Below, one piece after another: positions 11,836 through 23,600 of a DNA stretch of 64,000 nucleotides (positions are counted from its first letter, which is position 1; each line of letters starts with the position of its first letter). Source of the stretch: Patagioenas fasciata (Eukaryota > Chordata > Aves > Columbiformes > Columbidae). The notes beneath the pieces are model-generated. The model ran no database searches. It saw nothing but the letters and a program-made list of their open reading frames with translations, and had not been told where the DNA came from. Location: contig NC_092520.1 of NCBI RefSeq assembly GCF_037038585.1, forward strand, positions 339,001 to 403,000, in the 5' to 3' direction. The position numbers were made by a program, and so were the translations under genes.

Positions 11836-11909
11836 TCCGCCTCCTGCGCTGTCTCAATGTTCCCGTGCTGTTCCCGCCCCCGCCCCGCCCGTCGGAGGCT
11901 CCAGCGGCC

Positions 11910-13232
11910 ATGGCTGCGCGGGGTCAGGGCTGCGGCCCGGCCCCGCCGCTCCGGCTGCCGCTGTCCCTGCCGCTGTCCCTGTCCCTGCCGCTGTTCCTGT
12001 CCCTGCTGCTGCCGCTGTCCCTGTCGCTGTCCCCGCCGCTGTCCCCGCCCGGGCCGGAGCCGCTGCTGGAGGCCGCTCCGCGCTGGGGCTGGCGGAACGT
12101 GTCGTGCCCGGCGTGCCGGCTGCTGTTCGGGGCGCTGGACCTGGCGCTGCAGGTGGGGACCGGGGGCACCGGGGCGGGGGGAGCCAGGGGACACCGGGAG
12201 CCAGGGGACACCGGCACCGGGGCGGGCGGGCGGGGACCGCGGGGCCGGGAGCGGAGCGGGGTCAGGAGGGGACAGGGACAGGCGGGGGATGGGACAGGGA
12301 CACGGGACAGGGACGCGGGACAGGGACACGGGACAGGGACACGGGACAGGGACGCGCTGCCGTGGGACAGGGACGGGGCCGGAGCAGGAGCAGGAGCTGG
12401 GCCGGGACCTTGTGACAGCGCGGGGGCGGGACAGGCTGGGGCACGTCTGGCTTGTGACAGCACGGGACCAGGACGGGACACGCTGGGACACGCTGGGACG
12501 TGCCAGCGGCTGCACTGTGAGGGACAGAGACAGGGACAGGGACGGGGACGGGGACAGGACAGATCACAGAATCACAGAACCCCAGAGTGTCAGAGATGGG
12601 AAGGGCCCTGGAAAGCTCATCCAGTGCAATCCCCCATGGAGCAGGAACACCCAGCTGAGGTTCCACAGGAAGGGGTCCAGGCGGGTTTGAATGTCTGCAG
12701 AGAAGGAGACTCCACAACCCCCCTGGGCAGCCTGGGCCAGGCTCTGACACCCTCACCCCCAACAAGTTTCTTCTCATAATCAAGTGGAACCTCCTGTGTT
12801 CCAGTTTGCACCCATTGCCCCTTGTCCTGTCACTGGTTGTCACCCAGAAGAGCCTGGCTCCATCCTCCTGACACTGCCCCTTTCCATATTGATCCCCAGG
12901 AATGAGTCCCCCCTCAGTCTCCTCTTCTCCAGCTCCAGAGCCCCAGCTCCCTCAGCCTTTCCTCACACGGGAGATGCTCCACTCCCTCCAGCATCTTGGT
13001 GGCTGCGCTGGACTCTCTCCAGCAGTTCCCTGTCCTTCTGGAGCTGAGGGGCCACAACTGGACACAATATTCCAGGGGTGGTCTCCCCAGGGCAGAGCAG
13101 AGGGGCAGGAGAACCTCTCTGACCTACTGACCACCCCTTCTAACCCACCCCAGGTACCATTGGCTTCCTGGCCACAAGGGCCCAGTGCTGGCTCATGGTC
13201 AGGACAGGACAGCACAGGACAGTGACAGCACA

Positions 13233-13275
<43 letters not shown>

Positions 13276-16200
13276 ACAGTTGCAGGCTGGGCTCAGCTTC
13301 CTCCCCCAGACAGGAATGGGACCAGGGGCTGGAACCGGCTCCCCGGGTGGGGACAGAAACTGAGGGAACGGCCGGAGGATGTGGGGGGGGTCGGTTGGAC
13401 GTGAGGAGAAGGCTCTGGACACTGGAACGGGTCCCTCCCACTCAGGACGTTCTGTGGTTCTGTGGGCTGGCCCAGGGCAATGGGGAGCAGCGGCGCTGGG
13501 CAGGCGTGGGTCCCGCGGCCCCCGGTGGGCCGGGGTGCCGGGGTCCCGGGGGTCCCGTCTGAGCCCCGCCCCGCCGTGTCCCGCAGCTGGAGCCCAACGT
13601 GGCGCGCGTGGGGCGCGTGGCGTCGCGGCTGTGCCAGGCGCTGCGGCTGGCGCGCCCCGAGGTTTGCCGGGACGCCGTGCGGCTCTTCCAGCGCGACGTG
13701 GTGTCGGCGTGGGCGCGCTCGGTGCTGCGCCCGGCCGAGGCCTGCGGGCTGCTGCTGGGGCCGCGCTGCGGCCGCTGGGACATCCTCGGCGACTGGAACG
13801 TCACCCTGCCCGACACCCCCAAGCCGCCGGTGCGGCCCCCGGCGCCGCCGCCGCCCGGCGCGCCCGTCGCCCGCGTGCTGTTCCTCACCGACCTGCACTG
13901 GGACCGGCGCTACACGCCGGGCAGCGCCGCCGCCTGCCCCGACCCGCTGTGCTGCCGTGGGGCCGCGCGGCCCGGCCCCGGCGGCGCCGGCTTCTGGGGC
14001 GAGTACGGCAAGTGCGACCTGCCGCTGCACACCATCGAGTCGCTGCTGGCGCAGCTGCCCGGCGCCGCCTTCGCCGCCGCCTACTGGACGGGCGACATCC
14101 CGGCGCACGACGTGTGGCAGCAGAGCCGGCAGGACCAGCTGCTGGCGCTGCGCACCGTGACCGCGCTGCTGCGCCGGCACCTGGGGCCGCTGCCCGTCTA
14201 CCCGGCCGTGGGCAACCACGAGGCCACCCCGGTCAACGCCTTCCCCCCGCCGTATGTGCACGGCAACCAGTCCGCAGCCTGGCTCTACGACGCCATGGCC
14301 GAGGCCTGGCGGGACTGGCTGCCCCCGCCGGCGCTGGAGACCCTCCGGTGGGCATGGGGCCTCGGGGGCTGGGGGGGCACAGGGGGCTCGGGGCTGGGCT
14401 TTGCGCTCGCAGGGCTTGGGGGGCTCAGAGCGGGGGGCACAGGGGGCTCGGGGCTGGGCTTTGGGCTCGCAGGGCCTGGGGGGCTCAGAGCGGGGGGCAC
14501 AGGGGGCTCGGGGCTGGGGTTTGGGCTCGCAGGGCCTGGGGGGCTCAGAGCTGGGGGCACAGGGGGCTCGGGGCTGGGGTTTGGGCTCACAGGGCCTGGG
14601 GTCTCAGAGCGGGGGGCACAGGGGGCTCGGGGCTGGGGTTTGGGCTCGCAGGGCCTGGGGGGCTCAGAGCCGGGGGCACAGGGGGCTCGGGGCTGGGGTT
14701 TGGGCTCGCAGGGCCTGGGGGGCTCAGAGCGGGGGGCACAGGGGGCTCGGGGCTGGGGTTTGGGCTCGCAGGGCCTGGGGTCTCAGAGCGGGGGGCACAG
14801 GGGGCTCGGGGCTGCGGTTTGGGCTCGCAGGGCCTGGGGGGCTCAGAGCGGGGGGCACAGGGGGCTCGGGGCTGGGCTTTGCGCTCGCAGGGCCTGGGGG
14901 GCTCAGAGCGGGGGGCACAGGGGGCTCGGGGCTGGGCTTTGGGCTCGCAGGGCCTGGGGGGCTCAGAGCGGGGGGCACAGGGGGCTCGGGGCTGGGGTTT
15001 GGGCTCGCAGGGCCTGGGGGGCTCAGAGCCGGGGGGCACAGGGGGCTCGGGGCTGGGGTTTGGGCTCGCAGGGCCTGAGGGGGCTCAGAGCCGGGGGGGG
15101 CACAGAGCAGTTTGTGTATAGGGGCCCAGGGACGGGCCCTGGGCTGGGGCTGAGGGGAGCTGGGGGGCTGGGGCTCAGGTGCCCCAGGTCTGCAGGAGTG
15201 AGGCGGGGGCTCCGCACTGCGAGGCGCAGGGGGCGCAGGGGGTGCAGGGCTGGGGGGTGCAGGGTGCTCGGGGGGCAGGGATGGGTTGGGGTGGGGATGC
15301 TGTGGGGGGGTGAGGTGTGGGGGTGCTGGGGGGGGCAGGGAGAGAGGTGCGGTGGGTGGGGGGCTCAGGGTGTGGGGGGTGCTGTGGGGGGCAGGGAGGG
15401 GTCGGGGGTGGGGTTTGGGGCGGGCGGGGGTCGCGGGGGGCAGGGAGGGCTGGGGGTGGGGTGCAGTGGGGGCGGGGTTCGGGGCGGGCGGGGGTCGCAG
15501 GGAGGGCTGGGGTGGGGTGCAGTGGGGGTGCGGTTCGGGGCGGGCGGGGGTCGCAGGGAGGGCTGGGGGTGGGGTGCAGTGGGGGTGCGGTTCGGGGCGG
15601 GCGGGGGTCGCAGGGAGGGCTGGGGGTGGGGTGCAGTGGGGGCGGGGTTCGGGGCGGGCGGGGGTCGCGGGGAGGGCTGGGGTGGGGTGCAGGGGGGGCG
15701 GGGTTCGGGGCGGGCGGGGGTCGCAGGGAGGGCTGGGGTGGGGTGCAGGGGGGGCGGGGTTCGGGGCGGGCGGGGGTCGCAGGGAGGGCTGGGGGTGGGG
15801 TGCAGTGGGGGTGCGGTTCGGGGCGGGCGGGGGTCGCAGGGAGGGCTGGGGGTGGGGTGCAGTGGGGGCGGGGTTCAGGGCGGGCGGGGGTCGCGGGGAG
15901 GGCTGGGGTGGGGTGCAGGGGGGGCGGGGTTCGGGGCGGGCGGGGGTCGCAGGGAGGGCTGGGGTGGGGTGCAGGGGGGGCGGGGTTCAGGGCGGGCGGG
16001 GGTCGCGGGGAGGGCTGGGGTGGGGTGCAGGGGGGGCGGGGTTCGGGGCGGGCGGGGGTCGCAGGGAGGGCTGGGGTGGGGTGCAGGGGGGGTGGGGTGC
16101 AGGGGGGGCCGGGGTTCGGGGCGGGCGGGGGTCGCGGGGAGGGCTGGGGTGGGGTGCAGGGGGGGTGCGGTTCGGGGCGGGCGGGGGTCGCGGGGAGGGC

Positions 16201-19113
16201 TGGGGTGGGGTGCAGGGGGGGCGGGGTTCAGGGCGGGCGGGGGTCGCGGGGAGGGCTGGGGTGGGGTGCAGGGGGTCCGGGCAGCGCTCACCGCCCGTCC
16301 CCGCAGGGCCGGCGGGTTCTACGCGGCGCAGGTGTGGCCGGGGCTGCGCGTCGTGTCCCTCAACATGAACTTCTGCTCCCAGGCCAACTTCTGGCTGCTC
16401 ATCAACGCCACGGACCCCGCGGGGCAGCTGCAGTGGCTCGTGGGGGTCCTGGCGGCCGCCGAGCGCGCGGGGGAGAAGGTGAGCGGGGGGCTGGCTCGGG
16501 GTCCCGGCTCGGGGGTCCCGGGGGTCCCGCCACCCGCAGCCCCCAACCTCCGCTCCCCAGGTGCACATCATCGGGCACATCCCCCCCGCGCACTGCCTGC
16601 GCAGCTGGAGCTGGAACTACTACAGGATCGTGAGCAGGTCAGCGCCGGCCGCCGGCAGGCACCGGCCCCTGGGCCACGCACCAGCCCCACACCACGCACC
16701 GGCCCCTGGGCCACGCACCAGCCCCACACCACGCACCGGCCCCTGGGCCACGCACCAGCCCCACACCACGCACCGGCCCCTGGGCCACGCACCAGCCCCA
16801 CACCACGCACCAGCCCCACACCAGGCATCAGCCCCACACCACACACCGGCCCCACACCACGCACCAGCCCCTGGGCCACGCACCAGCCCCACACCACGCA
16901 CCAGCCCCACACCAGGCATCAGCCCCACACCACACACCGGCCCCACACCACGCACCAGCCCCACACCACGCACCAGCCCCTGGGCCACGCACCAGCCCCA
17001 CACCACGCACCGGCCCCTGTGCCACGCACTGCCCCCGCGCCACGCACCGGCCACGCACCACGCACCGGCCCCACACCACACACCGGCCCCACACCAGGCA
17101 TCAGCCCCACACCACGCACCAGCCCCACACCATGCATCAGCCCCACACCATGCATCAGCCCCACACCACGCACCAGCCCCACACCACGCACCAGCCCCAC
17201 ACCATGCATCAGCCCCACACCACACACCAGCCCCTGCGCCACGCACCAGCCCCCACGCCCACCGGCCCTGTGCCTCACACCGGCCCCCGCGCCCCCTGGC
17301 CTGCTCACCGGCCCCGCCGCTCTGCCCGGGCCACAGCAGCAGCAGAGGGGACGGGGGGACAGTTCCGTGCCAGAGGGGCTGGACCCAAAACTGCTGTGCC
17401 GGGCTGCGCCAGAGAGGGGGCGCGGGAGGATGGAGCTGGCGCTGGTGGGCATGGCCGGGATGTGTGGAGGCAGCGGAGCCCAGCGTGACGGGGATGGCGG
17501 GGATGGGACCGGCTGCACCGCGGGGACGGGGCAGCACCGGGATGGGGGCAGCACCGGGATGGGGGCAGCACCGGGATGGGGGCAGCACCGGGATGGGGGC
17601 AGCAACGGGATCGGGGCAGCACCGGGATGGGGGCAGCACCGGGATGGGGGCAGCACCGGGATGGGGCAGCACCGGGATGGGGCAGCACCGGGATGGGGGC
17701 AGCAACGGGATCGGGGCAGCACCGGGATGGGGCAGCACCGGGATGGGGGCAGCAACGGGATGGGGCAGCAACGGGATGGGGCAGCACCGGGATGGGGGCA
17801 GCAACGGGATGGGGGCAGCAACGGGATGGGGCAGCACCGGGATGGGGGCATCACCGGGACGGGGGCAGCACCGGGATGGGGCAGCACCGGGATGGGGGCA
17901 TCACCAGGACGGGGGCAGCACCGGGATGGGGCATCACCGGGACGGGGGCAGCACCGGGATGGGGCATCACCGGGATGGGGCAGCACCGGGATGGGGGCAG
18001 CACTGGGATGGGGGCATCACCGGGATGGGGGCAGCACCGGGACGGGGGCAGCACCGGGATGGGGGCAGCAACGGGATGGGGCAGCACCGGGATGGGGGCA
18101 GCACCGGGATCGGGGCAGCACCGGGATGGGGGCAGCACCGGGATGGGGGCAGCATCGGGATGGGGCAGCACCGGGATCGGGGCAGCATTGGGATGGGGGC
18201 AGCACCGGGATGGGGCAGCACCGGGATGGGGGCAGCATCGGGATCGGGGCAGCATCGGGATGGGGCAGCACCGGGATGGGGGCAGCATCGGGATCGGGGC
18301 AGCACCGGGATGGGGCAGCACCGGGATGGGGGCAGCATCGGGATCGGGGCAGCACCGGGATGGGGCAGCACCGGGATGGGGGCAGCATCGGGATCGGGGC
18401 AGCATCGGGATGGGGGCAGCACCGCGGGGACGGGACGGGGGTCCCGGTGCCGATGTCCCTGTCACGCAGGTTTGAGGGCACCATCGCGGCTCAGTTCTTC
18501 GGGCACACGCACGTGGACGAGTTCGAGCTGTTCTACGACGAGGAGACGCTGGCCCGCCCGGTCTCCGTCGCCTTCGTGGCCCCGAGCGTCACCACCTACA
18601 TCAACCTCAACCCCGGTGCGCCCCCTCCCACCGCCCCCGGCCGCGGTGCCGCCCCCTCCCCGCCCCCTCCCGCCGCGGTGCCGCCTCCTGACCCCCCCCG
18701 CAGGGTACCGCGTGTACGAGGTGGACGGGCCGTACCCCGGCAGCTCCGCGGCCGTGCTGGACCACGAGACCTTCATCCTGAACCTGACCGAGGCCAACGC
18801 GCCCGGCGCCGCCCCGCGCTGGCGGAGCCTCTACCGCGCCCGCGCCGCCTACGGGCTGCCCGCCGCCTCCCCCGCCGACTGGGACCGGCTGCTGCGCCGC
18901 TTCCAGGACGACGAGCGCCTGTTCCAGCGCTTCTGGTTCCACCTGCACAAGGGGCACCCGCCCCGCGAGCCCTGCGGGGCCGCCTGCAAGGCCGCGCTGC
19001 TCTGCGCGCTGCGCACCGGGCGCTCCGCCGACCCCGCGCTCTGCCGCCCGCTGCGCCCCGCGCTGCCCTTCGCGCGCGTCCTGCGGCTCTGGCGCCAGCG
19101 CCGGCTCTGCTGA
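11910..19113 (+). CDS. SMPD1: Acid sphingomyelinase (sphingomyelin phosphodiesterase 1)
   Basis: Six GT-AG exons: 11910-12152, 13587-14347, 16307-16478, 16561-16637, 18470-18615 and 18704-19113; 602 aa. The enzyme cleaves sphingomyelin to ceramide and phosphocholine in lysosomes or after secretion. A Leu/Ser/Pro-rich signal peptide (about residues 12-47) is followed by a saposin-B domain starting at C66 and C69. The calcineurin-type phosphoesterase domain keeps all expected zinc ligands: D183 and H185 (LTDLHWD), D251 (WTGDIPAHD), N291 (VGNHE), H398 (HIIGHIPP), H430 and H432 ([10 protein letters not shown]). The C-terminal cysteine of the human enzyme, which tunes its activity, is also kept (RRLC then stop). 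The start at 11910 has a strong context (GGCCATGG) and fits the human length. An in-frame upstream ATG at 11808 lies in repeat DNA and is not favoured. The frame is intact and the C-terminal domain is very Arg/Ala-rich, reflecting local GC bias. Confidence 0.96.
12160..12360 (+). repeat. GGGACA-rich simple repeats in SMPD1 intron 1
   Basis: Short degenerate runs of GGGACACGGGACAGGGAC type, with a second patch at 12515-12560 just before a CR1 insertion. No coding signal. Confidence 0.65.
12562..13200 (-). mobile_element. CR1 LINE, reverse orientation, 3' end
   Basis: The + strand begins ATCACAGAATCACAGAACCC, the reverse complement of a CR1 3' terminus. It continues with CATCCAGTGCAATCCCCCAT, CCCCTTGTCCTGTCACTGGT and CTCAGCCTTTCCTCACACGG, ending near 13200. 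It is a 5'-truncated insertion in SMPD1 intron 1, antisense to the gene, with no intact frame. Confidence 0.93.
13195..13278 (+). repeat. (GGGACA)n microsatellite
   Basis: About eight perfect GGGACA hexamers with flanking AGGACAGCACAGGAC variants, abutting the 5' end of the antisense CR1 copy. Confidence 0.85.
13300..13468 (+). mobile_element. Possible decayed CR1 3' fragment
   Basis: The phrase GGGCTGGAACCGGCTCCC and the ending GACGTTCTGTGGTTCTGTGG resemble a CR1 3' tail in + orientation, but the match is weak and short. It lies about 120 bp before SMPD1 exon 2. Confidence 0.4.
14380..15100 (+). repeat. About 60-bp G-rich minisatellite after SMPD1 exon 2
   Basis: About 12 units containing GGCACAGGGGGCTCGGGGCT, GGGGTTTGGGCTCGCAGGGC and CTGGGGGGCTCAGAGC. 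It starts about 30 bp after the exon 2 donor (GT 14348). Confidence 0.9.
15280..16275 (+). repeat. 56-57 bp G-run minisatellite before SMPD1 exon 3
   Basis: About 15 good units after a degenerate lead-in, each with GCGGGGGTCGCGGGGAGGGC, TGGGGTGGGGTGCAGG and GGCGGGGTTCGGGGCGG. Every unit has several runs of three or more G on the sense strand. The last unit ends about 30 bp before the acceptor at 16301-16306. Confidence 0.9.
16660..17275 (+). repeat. 19-bp CCACACCACGCACCAG minisatellite in SMPD1 intron 4
   Basis: About 30 units reading GCCCCACACCACGCACCAG, with CCCCTGGGCCACGCACC variants. It begins about 20 bp after the exon 4 donor at 16638. Confidence 0.9.
17528..18425 (+). repeat. 17-18 bp GCAGCACCGGGATGGGG minisatellite in SMPD1 intron 4
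   Basis: About 50 units of GCAGCACCGGGATGGGG(G), with AACGGG, ATCACC and ATCGGGATCGG variants. It fills the intron up to about 45 bp before the acceptor at 18468-18469. The 250 bp between this and the preceding array (17276-17527) are unique and hold no recognisable gene. Confidence 0.92.
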
Positions 19114-19830
19114 GCCGGATGGGTGCTGGGTCCGCTGAGCCGGATGGGCGCTGGGTCCGCTGAGCCGGATGGGTGCTGGGTCCGCTGAGCCGGATGGGCG
19201 CTGGGTCCGCTGAGCCGGATGGGTGCCGGGTCTGCTGAGCCGGATGGGCGCTGGGTCCGCTGAGCCGGATGGGTGCTGGGTCCGCTGAGCCGGATGGGTG
19301 CTGGGTCTGCTGAGCCGGATGGGTGCTGGGTCCGCTGAGCCGGATGGGTGCCGGGTCCGCTGAGCCGGATGGGTGCCGGGTCTGCTGAGCCGGATGGGTG
19401 CCGGGTCTGCTGAGCCGGATGGGCGCTGGGTCTGCTGAGCCGGATCGGTGCTGGGTCCACTGAGCCAGATCAGCACCAGCTCTGCTGAGCTGGACGAGCG
19501 CCAGTTCTGCTGAGCTGGGACCAGCGCCGGCTCTGCTGAGCAGGATCGGTCCTGGTTCTGCTGAGCTGGGACCAGCACCGGCTCTGCTGAGCGGGATCGG
19601 TGCTGGCTCTGTTGAGCTCGGACCAGCACTGGATCCGCTGAGCCAGATCAGCGCTGGTTCTGCTGAGCCAGTTCAGCACCAACTCTGCTGAGCTGGGACC
19701 AGCGCCGGCTCTGCTGAGCTAGATCAGTGCTGGTTCTGCGGAGCTAGATCAGCACCAGCTCTGCTTGACCAGGATCATCGCTGACTCAGCTGAGCTGGGA
19801 TCAGCGCCGGCTCTGCTGAGCCGGGCCCAG
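19106..19830 (+). repeat. 25-bp minisatellite that starts at the SMPD1 stop codon
   Basis: About 13 regular units of 25 bp (TGAGCCGGATGGGTGCTGGG then TCCGC), then degenerate copies to about 19830. The first unit begins with the SMPD1 stop TGA at 19111, so the last codons and the stop belong to the repeat phase. The array forms most of the 3' UTR. Confidence 0.9.
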
Positions 19831-19877
19831 CGCCAGGGCTCGGGGGTCCCTGTGCGTCCCTGTGCTCCCACCGGCAC

Positions 19878-19883
19878 AATAAA
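19878..19883 (+). terminator. SMPD1 poly(A) signal AATAAA
   Basis: A canonical AATAAA is followed by CGTGTGATGG, a G/T-rich downstream element, 765 bp after the SMPD1 stop. It is the first such signal on this strand after the gene. Confidence 0.8.
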
Positions 19884-19934
19884 CGTGTGATGGACCCCGT
19901 GGCTCCTGCGCCGCGTCCGGCCCTCAGAGCTGGT

Positions 19935-20125
19935 TCGGTTGGAGGAGACCTCGGGATCACCGAGTCCACCCATAACCCACCCTGTCCCTGCCCCCTGCCC
20001 TGAGAACCTCCTGTCCGTCTGTCCGTCCCTCCAGGGCTGGTGACTCCAGCACTGCCCTGGGCAGCCTGTTCCAATGCCCCACAGCCCTTTGGGGAAGAAA
20101 TTGTTCCCAGGTCCAACCCCAACCT
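19935..20125 (-). mobile_element. Short CR1 fragment between SMPD1 and APBB1
   Basis: The + strand words CTGAGAACCTCCTGTCCGTC, GGGCAGCCTGTTCCAATGCC and CAGCCCTTTGGGGAAGAAAT are the reverse complement of the CR1 3' region also seen at 8850-9150. It sits in the 300-bp gap between two convergent poly(A) signals. Confidence 0.85.
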
Positions 20126-20184
20126 CCCCGGCACAACCCGCGCCCCCCTCCCCCCCAGCGCGGCGCCGGGCTGGTGGAACCGGG

Positions 20185-20190
20185 TTTATT
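20185..20190 (-). terminator. APBB1 poly(A) signal AATAAA (minus strand)
   Basis: TTTATT on the + strand is AATAAA on the - strand, about 435 bp past the APBB1 stop codon. The 3' UTR between them (20191-20624) is unique and GC-rich with a few GGGACACCC repeats. Confidence 0.8.
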
Positions 20191-20624
20191 AACGTTTAGT
20201 ACGACACGATCCTCGTTACAGCGGGAGCGGCGGCCCCGGGAGCCCCGGGTTACACCACATGCATCGGGGACCCCGCGCCCCCGGGCCTGCGCTGCCGGGG
20301 GCGTCACCCGCGGGGGGACAGGACCCCCGGCCCGGGGCACCGCCGTGGGGCAGAGCCGCGCTGGGGCCGCGCAGCCCGGCATGGGCACCTGCCCCATGGC
20401 CCCTCGCACAGGGGGACACCCGCACACGGGGACACCCGCACACGGACGCCCACGCACAGGGACGCCCGCACACGGGGACACCCACATCACGGGGACACCC
20501 ACGCCACAGGGACACCCACGCCACGGGCTCCCCCCCGGTGCCCCGCGTGTCCCCTCCGTCCCGTCCCCCCATCGCATCCCAGGGCAGCAGGGGGGAGGGG
20601 TCTCGGTCGCTGCTCCCGCGGGGC

Positions 20625-23600
20625 TCACGGCGTCTGGGCCCCCAGGCGCTTGGGCTTCAGGGTGCCCAGCAGGGTCTGCACGCCCCGGCGCACCGAGGAG
20701 CCCACCCGCCGCGCCACCGAGTCCGCGGGGGGCGCGGGGAGGCAGGAGCTGGAGGCCTGGGGCCGCGCGTCCAGGCACTTCTGGTAGCGCAGCTGCGGAG
20801 GGGACAGCGTGGGGGACACGTGTGGGGCTGGGGACACGGTGTGGAGCTGGGCAGGGTCCATGGGGGCTCACTCACCATGCAGGTCTATGGGGCAGGGCGC
20901 TCTGTGGGGCAGGGGGCTCTGTGGGGCAGGAGGGGCTCTGTGGGACAGGGGCTCATGGGGCCACTCACCATGCAGGTCTATGGGGTAGGGTCTATGGGGC
21001 AGGGCCCATGGAGCTCACCATGCAGGTCTATGGGGTGGGGTCTATGGGGTGGGGTCTCTATGGGGCAGAGTCCGTGGGGCTCACCATGCAGGTCTATGGG
21101 GCAGGGTCTATGGGGCAGGGTCTACGGGGCGGGGTCCGTGGGGCTCACCATGCAGGTCTATGGGGTGGGGTCTATGGGGCAGGGTCTATGGGGCGGGGTC
21201 CGTGGGGCTCACCATGCAGGTCTATGGGGTGGGGTCTATGGGGCAGGGTCTATGGGGCGGGGTCCATGGGGCTCACCATGCAGGTCTATGGGGTGGGGTC
21301 TATGGGGCAGGGTCCGTGGGGCGGGGTCCGTGGGGCTCACCATGCAGGTCTATGGGGTGGGGTCTCTATGGGGCGGGGTCCGTGGGGCTCACCATGCAGG
21401 TCTACGGGGTGGGGTCTCTATGGGGCAGGGTCCGTGGGGCTCACCATGCAGGTCTATGGGGTGGGGTCTCTATGGGGCAGGGTCCGTGGGGCTCACCATG
21501 CAGGTCTACGGGGTGGGGTCTCTATGGGGCAGGGTCCGTGGGGCTCACCATGCAGGTCTATGGGGTGGGGTCTCTATGGGGCAGGGTCCGTGGGGCTCAC
21601 CATGCAGGTCTATGGGGTGGGGTCTCTATGGGGCGGGGTCCGTGGGGCTCACCATGCAGGTCTATGGGGTGGGGTCTCTATGGGGCGGGGTCCGTGGGGC
21701 TCACCATGCAGGTCTATGGGGTGGGGTCTCTATGGGGCGGGGTCCGTGGGGCTCACCATGCAGGTCTACGGGGTGGGGTCCCTATGGGGCGGGGTCCGTG
21801 GGGCTCACCATGCAGGTCTATGGGGTGGGGTCTCTATGGGGCGGGGTCCGTGGGGCTCACCATGCAGGTCTATGGGGTGGGGTCTCTATGGGGCGGGGTC
21901 CGTGGGGCTCACCATGCAGGTCTATGGGGTGGGGTCCCTATGGGGCGGGGTCCGTGGGGCTCACCATGCAGGCCGCCTGCAGCGCCTCGCTGAGCCCCGC
22001 GGCGTTGGGCTCGCACCAGACCATGTGGCAGCGGAAGGCGCCGGGCGCGCCGGCCATGATGAAGGCGAAGGAGCGCACGTCGCGGCCCACGCCCATGAAC
22101 GACAGGAAGCGCACGCGGCACTCGCACAGCACGGCCTCGCTCTGCGGCGCGGGACGGCCACCGTCAGCACCGCAGGACGGGGGACACGGTCACCGCCACG
22201 GGACGGGACGGGGGACACGGGGACGGCCACCGTCACCACCACGGGACGGGGGACACGGTCACCGCCACGGGACGGGATGGGGGACACAGGGACGGCCACC
22301 GTCACCACCACGGGACGGGGGACACGGTCACCGCCATGGGACGGGACGGGGGACATGGGGACAGTCACCGTCACCACCGTGGGACGGGGGACACGGTCAC
22401 CGCCACGGGACGGGGGACACGGTCACCGCCATGGGACGGGACGGGGGACACGGGGACGACCACTGTCAGCACCGCGGGACGGGGGACACGGTCACCGCCA
22501 TGGGACAGGATGGGGGACATGGGGACGGCCACTGTCACCACCACGGGACGGGGGACACGGTCACCGCCATGGGACGGGGGTCACAGTCACCGCCATGGGA
22601 CAGGACAGGGGTCACAGGGACCGTCACCGTCACCACCACGGGATAGGACAGGGGACATGGGGACAGTCACAGTCACCACCATGGGATGGGGGGACACGGG
22701 GACGGTCACGGTCACCGCCATGGGATGGGACGGGGGGACACGTGGACAGCCACCGTCACCACCGCAGGACAGTGGACACAGGGACGGTCACGGTCACCAC
22801 CACGGGACGGGGGTCACGGCCATGGGATGGGGGACATGGGGATGGTCATGGTTACCACCGTGGGATGGGGGACATGGGGATGGTCACGGTCACTGCCATG
22901 GGACGGGGGGACACAGGGGCATGGGGACGTGGTCACGGTCACAGGACAGGACAGGGGGACACGGGGACGCAGTCACAGCCACGGGACAGGGGGACACAGG
23001 GACGGTCACGGTCACTGCCATGGGACGGGGACGGGGATGGGGCGGGGGGCGCGCGGGGCACCCACCTGCTGGTGCGTGATGGTGAGCGTGGCGGGCGCCA
23101 CGTTGACCACGATGGGCGTCCAGTGGTCCCGGCTGCCGCCCGCCAGCGCCGCCTCCAGCGCCGCGTTGATGACGTCCATGCCTGGGGCCGGGGGTCGGGG
23201 GGATGGGGGTCAGGGACGCCGGGGGTCAGGGACACCCGACCCCAGCTGGGACCCTCGGCTGGGCCCCCCGGCCCCGCACTCACCCACGGGCTTGGCCACG
23301 GGCACGCAGCCCAGGTAACACACCGGGAACTTCTGCACCACCTCGCTCTTGGGCGCCGGGAACTCCACTGCGGCAACGGCGGGGTCAGGGCTGCGCCGGC
23401 ACCGCGGCCACCGGCGCACAGCACCGTGCTCCCAGCACCGTGCTCCCCGCGCCCAGCACCGTGCTCCCCACGCCCAGCACCGTGCTCCCCTCGCCCAGCA
23501 CCGTGCTCCCCACACCCAGCACCGTGCTCCCCTCACCCAGCACCGTGCTCCCCTCGCCCAGCACCGTGCTCCCCTCGCTCAGCACCGTGCTCCCCACACC

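Noticed and set aside
11808-11909. Upstream in-frame start for SMPD1
   Set aside because: The added 34 residues are coded partly by a 27-bp minisatellite and would place a non-hydrophobic stretch before the signal peptide. The ATG at 11910 has better context and fits the family.
13599-19163. A very long + strand open frame through SMPD1 exons and introns
   Set aside because: Only the stretches inside the six exons resemble a protein. The rest is translated minisatellite, and normal splice sites with matching phases bound the exons.
19101-20190. A small gene in the SMPD1-APBB1 gap
   Set aside because: The gap holds the SMPD1 3' UTR array, two convergent poly(A) signals and a CR1 fragment; open frames follow the repeat only.
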